From an uncultured Clostridium sp. (lineage in GTDB: Bacteria; Bacillota; Clostridia; TANB77; CAG-508), in contig CAMMFK010000020.1 of the NCBI GenBank assembly GCA_946496115.1, forward strand, positions 1-19,905: 19,905 nucleotides of DNA, given 5' to 3'. Both the position numbers and the translations under genes were made by a program. The notes beneath the pieces are model-generated. The model saw nothing but the letters and a program-made list of their open reading frames with translations, made no database searches and was not told the origin of the DNA. Of this stretch, positions 6,283 to 13,357 are shown one piece after another (positions within the stretch are counted from its first letter, which is position 1; the number at the start of each line of letters is the position of its first letter).

Positions 6283-7761
6283 ATGAAGAAAAAAAATATT
6301 ATTATAATTATTGCTACAGTAATTATAATTGCAATAATAGCAATAATTGTAATACTAATTAACAATAACAAACCAAAAACTTCTATAAATGACTTTTCTT
6401 CTATAAAAGAATTAATTGAATATGATGGACATGAATACGTAGGAATGCAGAATTCTGAAGAAGAAGGGTATGAAAAAGACATATATCTAAAGTTTAGTAA
6501 ATTTCCAATAAATGATGATGGCACAACAAACCAAGGAATTTATGAAATAGTAATCAGCCATGTGGCAGGAAAGCTTAAAGGTCAAAACTTTAGAATGTTA
6601 GATCAGGAAAATAACATACTTGTAAAAATACAATTTGACGAAGATGGAAATGTATCATTATACACTATAAATGATGATAGCAAATATTGGGAACATATAA
6701 AGTCAAATTATCAAATAAATAATTATCAAGATGAAACAATATCTAATTTAACAATAACATCTAGATTACTTGCAAATATAATAAATAATAATTGGATATA
6801 TAATAACATAAGTTTAGGAACGAAGGAGAGTACAGTAAATAGTTATGATATTTTCTTTGATGAAGGATATAAGATTAGAAAAATAGGTAAAGAAATATAT
6901 AATATAGTGTTTAATAAAAATTACGCAAATGAAATTTTGCAAGGTGTTTCAACCACGACTAGTGTAGAAAATGTGAAAAAGTTACTTGGGAACCCAACAT
7001 TTGAGGATAATATTAACAATATTATAGGCTATAAAAGCCAGTATTTTTACATATTTTTTACAGGAGATGAAATATCAATATATCATCCAGATAAATATGA
7101 CGAAGAAGAGAGTGAAAAATTTGGTAAACTTGTAACAGAACTTAATAAGTCAGGAGATATGAATACTTTTTTAAATAAGTTAACAGATTTATATACAGAT
7201 TATTCAAATTACTATATGCAAAACAATTATATTAATATTATATATCCATTAAGAGGATTTTCTGTAACAATGGGGGCTTCTAGTCAAAATGGTATAACAT
7301 TATATAATAATTTTCAAGGCTACATTACAGATAGCATAACAATAGAGGATTTAAAAGCAAATAAACAAATGCCAGCAAATGTTTATACAAATTTAAGTAC
7401 AAATTTAGTATATAATGATGAAGTAATTAGAAAAACTCAAGATGATTTGAATAGAACACCTTATGATAGAGCGTATTTAGCACAAACCGATGAATATACA
7501 GTTTTAAAAAATGAAAATAGCTATACATTTTATTCTAGAAATAAAAATAAAGTTGATTCAGTTCTTAATGTAAATAATATGACATCAATGGCTATTTATG
7601 ATGAAACTACATTCATATATGGAGTAAAAGATGATGGAATTTACATATATAATGCACAAAATATGAACTTAAGACAAATTACAAGTGGACAAGGAGATTT
7701 TAATATAACAAGAATTGAGAACAATACAATATATTATGATAACACATCAATAAATTTATAG
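6283..7761 (+). CDS. Unknown membrane-anchored protein with possible beta-propeller C-terminus
   Basis: I do not recognise this 492-residue protein. It has a very short cytoplasmic start (MKKKN), a membrane helix made almost wholly of Ile/Val/Ala (about residues 6-26), and a large exported part that is Asn/Tyr/Ile-rich. The last third has repeated short strands with turn residues (AIYDETTFIYGVKDDGIYIYNAQN, then ITSGQGDFNITRIENNTIYYDN), like blades of a beta-propeller. The middle may be alpha/beta. No catalytic motif or cysteine pair stands out. It starts 4 bases after the previous stop, with AAAGG at 6267-6271 inside the preceding gene, and the next ribosome site overlaps its stop, so it belongs to the operon. 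A structural or surface-recognition part of the machine is possible but unproven. Confidence 0.75.
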   Translation: MKKKNIIIIIATVIIIAIIAIIVILINNNKPKTSINDFSSIKELIEYDGHEYVGMQNSEEEGYEKDIYLKFSKFPINDDGTTNQGIYEIVISHVAGKLKGQNFRMLDQENNILVKIQFDEDGNVSLYTINDDSKYWEHIKSNYQINNYQDETISNLTITSRLLANIINNNWIYNNISLGTKESTVNSYDIFFDEGYKIRKIGKEIYNIVFNKNYANEILQGVSTTTSVENVKKLLGNPTFEDNINNIIGYKSQYFYIFFTGDEISIYHPDKYDEEESEKFGKLVTELNKSGDMNTFLNKLTDLYTDYSNYYMQNNYINIIYPLRGFSVTMGASSQNGITLYNNFQGYITDSITIEDLKANKQMPANVYTNLSTNLVYNDEVIRKTQDDLNRTPYDRAYLAQTDEYTVLKNENSYTFYSRNKNKVDSVLNVNNMTSMAIYDETTFIYGVKDDGIYIYNAQNMNLRQITSGQGDFNITRIENNTIYYDNTSINL

Positions 7762-7770
7762 GAGGAGTAA

Positions 7771-10755
7771 ATGAACTTATTAAAAAAGATTGCAAAAAAA
7801 GTAATAGTAAGCATTTTAATATTTTTATTAATATGTTCAGTTTGTACTCCCAAAAGTTCAATGGCTAGTGATAGTGAAACTGGTGTAACAGATGACACAA
7901 TAGTTACAGTAGAATCTGCACGAGCTCAAATTGTTAATTGGGCAATTTCGTTCATAAATAGTAGTGAGGCACCAAAAGCTTATTATTCTTGGGCTAGCGT
8001 AGATAGAGCTCAAACTTATCAAAGACCTGACCCTCAAGATATATATAAGTTTGATTGCGTTGGTTGGGTAAATTTTGTTCTAAATAGATCAATACAAATA
8101 GACTATTCGAAAGCAAGAGATGGTACAGGAGGTTTTGTTACACCACAAAGCGGTGTATGTGATAGTTCTCATTTTGCCTCAATTAGTATTAGTGAAATAC
8201 AACCAGGTGACATTTTAGTTGCACCATCTGCACCACACGTAGCAATCTATTTGGGAAATAATCAAGTGGCAGATATGTGGCAATCAGAAAAACTTGGCAT
8301 AAGAAATATAAATAGTAGCTATACAATGACAGGTTGGTCAGGTTGCACATTTACATATGCTGCAAGGTTGGTTTCAGTAGATGGGGCACATTTTACTCCA
8401 ATAGATGGAGGGGCTACATTGCCAGAAGGAGGTTCAGAGGCAGGTAATTGGGACACAGAAGAAGTTGATCTGGACCAAATAGCAGAACAATTTACATTTG
8501 ATGGTATGCCAACCACAGTAATTTTAGAAGAACAAAATGTAGATATATTTAAGTGGTTTTTCGATGGCATAAGTGGATTTATGGACTACTTAGCTGGTAC
8601 AATATTTACAGTAGCGATAAAAGGACCAATATTAAGTTTTACAGAAGGAATTAAATCACTAGTAAATGGATTTTTAAATAATTTAAGTTCTACAGAAGAT
8701 GTAGATTATAATATAGAAAAAATAATTTTTAATGAAGTACCTATATTAGACATAAACTTTTTTAATGGCACTGCCGCAGGGCAAAATGTTGATGCAAATA
8801 GTGCAGTTGGACAAATAAGAAACACAGTTGCCATATGGTATGTATCATTTAGAAACCTAGTAATTATTGCTATGGCAGCTATTATAATATACATAGGAAT
8901 AAGAATGGCTTTATCAACCATTCCACAAACCAAAGCAACATATAAAAGAATGCTGATTGGTTGGGTACAAGCACTAGTAATAATATTTGTTATTCATATG
9001 GTAATGATACTAATTATAAATATCAACAACAACATTGTAAATATTTTTGAAAATAGCATAAATCAAATTGACGAATTAGTTACCGCTGAAGATGCACAAG
9101 ACGCAAATGAAACATCAATATATGATACTATAAGAACAAGAGCTTATGACTTTAGAATTAGTGTAGGATTCCCAGCAACTATAATATATTTAGTTTTAAT
9201 AATTACATGGTTAAGATTTTTATGGGTCTATACAAAAAGAAGTTTTACAATATTAATACTAGTAGTTATTGCACCATTTATTGGTGCAAAATATGCAATA
9301 GATAGTGCAAGTGGAAAAAAAGGAAGTTCATTTAGTAGTTGGTTATATGATTTTACATTTAATGTATTAATCCAAGCAGTACATGCAATAGTATATGTAG
9401 TGATAATGAGTAGTGTAATTAATTTTGCTTTTGATTCTATTATAGGATTCATAGTTGCACTAATATTCTTAAACTTTATGCTAAGCGCAGACGAAATATT
9501 TAGAAGTATTTTTAACTTTAGCGGAAGATCTTCTTTATCTGCAGAGACAGCCAAACAAGAAGGATATAAAGAAGTTATGCAAACATTTACTGGAGCAGTA
9601 TTTGTTGGACAAGTATTTAGAGGTACATGGAATTTTGCAAAAGGTGTAGGCAAAGTTACAACTGGAGCAGGCAAAGTTGTATACAAAGAAACTACTAAAA
9701 ACTTTCCAGAAATCAAAAGAGCTACTAACAACCTATTAAATAAAATAGATAGAAAAATAGAGAATACTTTCCCAAAAATGAAAGAAGACAAGGAAAATCC
9801 CAATTCTGCTCAATCTTATGCAGCAAGAATGTCTAATTTAATACACTATAATGCAAAAATTAGAAGACTTTCTAGAGCAGATGGAACTACTGGTGTTAAG
9901 GGAAGAAAATTAAAGAAAAATATATCTTCACATACAAAGAAGAGATATACATCTAACTTTAAGATACTAAAAAATGCTATAACTGGAGTAGGTAGTGTAG
10001 TGCTTGCTGTACCTTTGACTGTTATCAATACTACAGCCGGGGCAGCATTAATGACAAATGGTATACTAACATTAAAGAAATTTCCACATAAAAAACATTA
10101 TAAATCAGAAAAAGGACAAATCAAAAAACAATCGGATTTAACTTATCAAAAAGATAAATATACTAAAAAGAGAGACAAAATATATCAATCAATAGATCTA
10201 CTTGAATCAATACAAAATCAAGAAGACAATATCAGAAACGAAATGAATGATATATATTCTAACAACAGATTTAGTGATATTGATATTACAGACTTTAAAA
10301 ATGCAAGTAATGCAATATTAGTTGAAGCTAATACAAAGAAAATTACAGATTTAATAGACGAATACATAAAACAATATAATATAGATACTATTGATAATTC
10401 TTCAGTAAATGATATAATAGATGGAGTAGCAGAGCAAATAGGAATTAACTTAAAATCTGACAAAATCACAAGAAACATTATAGGAAGTAGAGCAAAATCT
10501 AGAGTAATTATGCAGAATGCTAAAAAGAGGCAACAGGCTCAAAAGAATGCAAAACCAGGAGAAACAGTTGAAGTTAAATTTACCAAAGATGATATTTCAG
10601 ATGCAATACAACAAAGTTTGGTAGATACTACAGTAGAAAAAGACTTTAGGCAAGTAACAAGGGATTTAATATCTTTAGACAAAACAATAGGACAATTTGA
10701 AAAGAAGGCAAAAACAAAATATAGAAGAGCAAATAAATTCTTAGAAGACCTATAA
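7771..10755 (+). CDS. NlpC/P60-type hydrolase fused to VirB6/TrbL-like membrane protein (VirB6-like 2)
   Basis: A 994-residue mosaic. Residues 1 to about 33 form a signal peptide (cleavage near SMA-S). Residues 50-200 are an NlpC/P60-like cysteine peptidase: FDCVGWVNFVL carries candidate nucleophile Cys96, QPGDILVAP precedes APHVAIYLGN with His156, and Asp168 in QVADMW lies where the third polar residue is expected, where His, Asn or Gln is usual. Such domains cut peptide stems of peptidoglycan. Residues about 315-590 are the VirB6/TrbL-like module (FNEVPILDINFF, then VAIWYVSFRN at about 353-362, YIGIRMALS, YKRMLIGW, IAPFIGAKYAID). A Gly-rich hydrophobic patch and a long basic, helical tail (about 620-994) follow. 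GGAGGAG at 7761-7767 overlaps the preceding stop and fixes the start. The enzyme would act outside the membrane, opening the wall for the T4SS channel. Confidence 0.85.
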   Translation: MNLLKKIAKKVIVSILIFLLICSVCTPKSSMASDSETGVTDDTIVTVESARAQIVNWAISFINSSEAPKAYYSWASVDRAQTYQRPDPQDIYKFDCVGWVNFVLNRSIQIDYSKARDGTGGFVTPQSGVCDSSHFASISISEIQPGDILVAPSAPHVAIYLGNNQVADMWQSEKLGIRNINSSYTMTGWSGCTFTYAARLVSVDGAHFTPIDGGATLPEGGSEAGNWDTEEVDLDQIAEQFTFDGMPTTVILEEQNVDIFKWFFDGISGFMDYLAGTIFTVAIKGPILSFTEGIKSLVNGFLNNLSSTEDVDYNIEKIIFNEVPILDINFFNGTAAGQNVDANSAVGQIRNTVAIWYVSFRNLVIIAMAAIIIYIGIRMALSTIPQTKATYKRMLIGWVQALVIIFVIHMVMILIININNNIVNIFENSINQIDELVTAEDAQDANETSIYDTIRTRAYDFRISVGFPATIIYLVLIITWLRFLWVYTKRSFTILILVVIAPFIGAKYAIDSASGKKGSSFSSWLYDFTFNVLIQAVHAIVYVVIMSSVINFAFDSIIGFIVALIFLNFMLSADEIFRSIFNFSGRSSLSAETAKQEGYKEVMQTFTGAVFVGQVFRGTWNFAKGVGKVTTGAGKVVYKETTKNFPEIKRATNNLLNKIDRKIENTFPKMKEDKENPNSAQSYAARMSNLIHYNAKIRRLSRADGTTGVKGRKLKKNISSHTKKRYTSNFKILKNAITGVGSVVLAVPLTVINTTAGAALMTNGILTLKKFPHKKHYKSEKGQIKKQSDLTYQKDKYTKKRDKIYQSIDLLESIQNQEDNIRNEMNDIYSNNRFSDIDITDFKNASNAILVEANTKKITDLIDEYIKQYNIDTIDNSSVNDIIDGVAEQIGINLKSDKITRNIIGSRAKSRVIMQNAKKRQQAQKNAKPGETVEVKFTKDDISDAIQQSLVDTTVEKDFRQVTRDLISLDKTIGQFEKKAKTKYRRANKFLEDL

Positions 10756-10772
10756 AATAAAAGAGGTGAAAC

Positions 10773-13340
10773 ATGAGTATTAAAAAATTAGTCACAAAAT
10801 TAAATAAAATAATTATTGTATCTCTTATATTATTAGTAAGCTTTACTAATAATATAAGAGCAGCTGGAACTTTAACTGTTGATGAAGCATTTCTTACTAA
10901 TCTATTTGAAAGATATATTTCTAGTGAGTATTTTGCTAGAAATGGAGGAAGTATCACTGGAGATCAAACAGCTGAAAGCATGGCCCAAGAAGTATATCAT
11001 GTTTATGGAGAATGGATAGTGTCAAGATATAATGAGTTATACTCAAGCAGTTCCGAAGCTGATGAAGTAACAAAATCTGAAAATGCTTTAAGGCAGGCAT
11101 TATCTGATGCAGGTCTTCCAGTTGCATATTCTAGAGGTATTGATGATATTGTTCAATTAGCAGATATAAATAGTATAATCAATAATTCGGGTAATGAACC
11201 AACAGAAGAGCCAACGGAACCTATTGAAACAAATAGCAGTTTGGTCGTTGACAAAGAATATTTGAAAGATTTATTTTACAATTATCTTATAGGTGAAGGA
11301 GGTATGAGTGCAGCTAACGCAGAACAGATTGCAAATAGTGCAGCAGAAGAATATGGAGATGCAATAGCTCGTGCATATGCAGAGGCGTACAATGCAAGTA
11401 CAATTATAGATGAAGAACAAAGATGTCAGAATGCACTATCTCAAGCATTATCGTCTACTTTAGGTGAAGATTTTGCAACTCTTAGAGATAATTCAGAATC
11501 TGTAGCTTCAACAGAGGTAAACAATAACTCTAATAGTGGAGAAGGAATTTTAGGAACAGTTTTAAATGGCGTAGCAGGTGTAGCATTTTACTTTGTAAAA
11601 CTATTTCCAATGATTATTGGCTGGCTATTAATGAGAATAATGGGGTTTGCTATAGGAGGAGTTAGTGGCATAAAAGATGGATTCCCTCTTGACAAAATAC
11701 TATTTAATGACATTCCGCTTTTAGGAGTAAACTTTTTTGAACAAGTAGATCCAAGTGCTCCAAGTGCAGCAATGATAAATGCTTTAAGAGAACAAATATC
11801 AATATGGTATGTGGCAATAAGAAATTTAGCTGCAATAATACTTGGAATTATGGTTCTTTATGTGGGAATAAGAATGGCAATTTCTTCTGTTGCAGAAGAA
11901 AAAGCAAGATATAAAAAAATGCTAGGAGATTGGGTAGTTAGCCTTGTATTATTATTTGTTTTACACTATATAATGATTTTTATAATCAATATAAATGATA
12001 GTTTAGTGGCTGTTTTAACTAATGCAAGGGATTCATCATCTAATGCTTCTACAATCATGGCAGAAGCATGGAATGGTGCAATGGGAATTGATGGCTTCTT
12101 TTCATTTACAAAACAAGTGGGGTACATGATAATTTATTTTATGTTAGCTATAATGGCATTTATATTTTTTGCCACCTATGTAAAACGTATGATAACTATA
12201 GCATTTTTAATAATGATATCGCCTATTATAACAATTACATATTCTATAGATAGGATGGGAGATGGAAAATCTCAAGCATTAAATACTTGGTTTAAAAACT
12301 TTGTATACAATATTTTACTACAACCGTTTCATTGCATTATATATTTAGCATTAGTACAAACAGCTATAAATACTATGAGTACAGGAAACATATCGTCTGT
12401 AATCGTAGCGATAATAATGGTATTCTTTATGTACCAAGCAGAAGATATAATTAAAGATATATTCCACTTTGAAGGTAAGAGCGTTGCAAATACAATTGCT
12501 CAAGCAGCTTTAGTAACAAGTGCAATAGGGCTAGTATCTAAAGCAGCATCTGGAGGAGGCAAGGTTAGAGGATATATGGGAAGAGGAAATCCTGCAACAA
12601 AAAGTACACCAACACCAAAGACAGCACCAACACCAGGAACACCACCAACTCCAGGAACACCACCAACTCCAGGAACGCCACCAACACCAGGAACGCCACC
12701 AACACCAGGAACGCCACCAACACCGGGAACACCACCAACACCGGGAACACCACCAACACCGGGAACACCACCAACTCCAAAAGGAGGAAACGGCACAAAT
12801 AATCAATCAACAGTATCTGGAGTATTACGTACTATTGGAGGCATAGGTAAGAAAGCAGGATTTGCTACAATTAAAGGCGGATCAAAGTTTGCGGCAGGCT
12901 TAGCACTAGGTGCGGCAGGTTTAGCAACTGGCAACTTGGCAAATGCAATAAGTGGATATACAACTGGTTCTAGTGCAATGGGTGGCACCATAGATAGACT
13001 TGAAGAAAATTCAAACTTAAGAAAATTTGCTAGCGACTACAATGATGTAGCAGGAGCAAATGGACAAAATATATATGATGGTCATGATGATAACTGGATA
13101 AGAGAACATACAAAAGACTTATTAAATGGAGACATCAAACCAGAAGATTATGAAAAAGAATTCTATGATATAGTATCAAAAGAAAGAGATAGATATATTA
13201 GCCAAGGCCTTTCTGCAGATGATGCAGTAACACAGGTTGAACAAAATGTTGCAGGTGTACAAGGTGGCTATATAAAAGAAACTGGAGTATTAAGAAGATT
13301 TAAAGGAAGTATCAAAAATAGATTTAAACCAAATCCATAA
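10773..13340 (+). CDS. VirB6/TrbL-like protein 3 with duplicated N-terminal domain and Pro-rich repeat
   Basis: An 855-residue paralogue of the preceding VirB6-like proteins. Residues 1-31 form a signal peptide. Two related helical domains follow (about 34-121 and 157-238), separated by a Pro/Glu/Thr linker (NEPTEEPTEPIE). The membrane module runs from about 255 to 560: a first helix near 270-295, then FNDIPLLGVNFF, ISIWYVAIRN (343-352), YVGIRMAISS, YKKMLGDW, ISPIITITYSIDRMGDGKSQ and LQPFHCIIYLALV. After it comes a Gly-rich patch, nine PPTPGT-type units (618-671), a second Gly/Ala-rich hydrophobic segment and a charged C-terminus. GAGGTG ends 7 bases before ATG. The order matches the NlpC/P60-bearing paralogue, with the hydrolase replaced by the duplicated domain, which may be a binding module. 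Function beyond VirB6-type channel is inferred. Confidence 0.82.
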   Translation: MSIKKLVTKLNKIIIVSLILLVSFTNNIRAAGTLTVDEAFLTNLFERYISSEYFARNGGSITGDQTAESMAQEVYHVYGEWIVSRYNELYSSSSEADEVTKSENALRQALSDAGLPVAYSRGIDDIVQLADINSIINNSGNEPTEEPTEPIETNSSLVVDKEYLKDLFYNYLIGEGGMSAANAEQIANSAAEEYGDAIARAYAEAYNASTIIDEEQRCQNALSQALSSTLGEDFATLRDNSESVASTEVNNNSNSGEGILGTVLNGVAGVAFYFVKLFPMIIGWLLMRIMGFAIGGVSGIKDGFPLDKILFNDIPLLGVNFFEQVDPSAPSAAMINALREQISIWYVAIRNLAAIILGIMVLYVGIRMAISSVAEEKARYKKMLGDWVVSLVLLFVLHYIMIFIININDSLVAVLTNARDSSSNASTIMAEAWNGAMGIDGFFSFTKQVGYMIIYFMLAIMAFIFFATYVKRMITIAFLIMISPIITITYSIDRMGDGKSQALNTWFKNFVYNILLQPFHCIIYLALVQTAINTMSTGNISSVIVAIIMVFFMYQAEDIIKDIFHFEGKSVANTIAQAALVTSAIGLVSKAASGGGKVRGYMGRGNPATKSTPTPKTAPTPGTPPTPGTPPTPGTPPTPGTPPTPGTPPTPGTPPTPGTPPTPGTPPTPKGGNGTNNQSTVSGVLRTIGGIGKKAGFATIKGGSKFAAGLALGAAGLATGNLANAISGYTTGSSAMGGTIDRLEENSNLRKFASDYNDVAGANGQNIYDGHDDNWIREHTKDLLNGDIKPEDYEKEFYDIVSKERDRYISQGLSADDAVTQVEQNVAGVQGGYIKETGVLRRFKGSIKNRFKPNP
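10872..11135 (+). repeat. Protein-level duplicated domain, copy A
   Basis: Residues 34-121 of the third VirB6-like protein. They begin LTVDEAFLTNLFERYI and contain YGEWIVSRYNELY and ENALRQALSDAG. These align by eye with copy B, as VD, FL or YL, LF, Y, YG, and NAL-QALS positions. The duplication shows in the protein; the DNA has diverged, so it is old. Confidence 0.55.
11241..11486 (+). repeat. Protein-level duplicated domain, copy B
   Basis: Residues 157-238 of the same protein, beginning LVVDKEYLKDLFYNYL with YGDAIARAYAEAY and QNALSQALSSTLG. It keeps the order of conserved positions seen in copy A. It is preceded by an acidic Pro/Thr linker that would separate the two domains as beads. Confidence 0.55.
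12624..12785 (+). repeat. Nine 18-base units encoding PPTPGT hexapeptides
   Basis: In-frame tandem array: one APTPGT unit, seven exact PPTPGT units, and a final PPTPKG unit. Codon variants cluster. Units 1 and 2 after the lead unit use ACT, units 3 and 4 share ACA-CCA-GGA-ACG, and units 5 to 7 are identical with CCG. Neighbouring identical units point to recent slippage or unequal recombination. The array is locally GC-rich compared with the rest of the gene. It codes a stiff proline-rich spacer in the C-terminal tail after the membrane module. Confidence 0.95.
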
Positions 13341-13357
13341 AAAGGCAGGTGAGAAAA

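Noticed and set aside
12500..12810. Three long overlapping minus-strand open frames over the PPTPGT array.
   Set aside because: They are shadows of the Pro-rich repeat (Gly-Val, Cys-Trp and Leu-Val repeats) with no ribosome sites or domain content.
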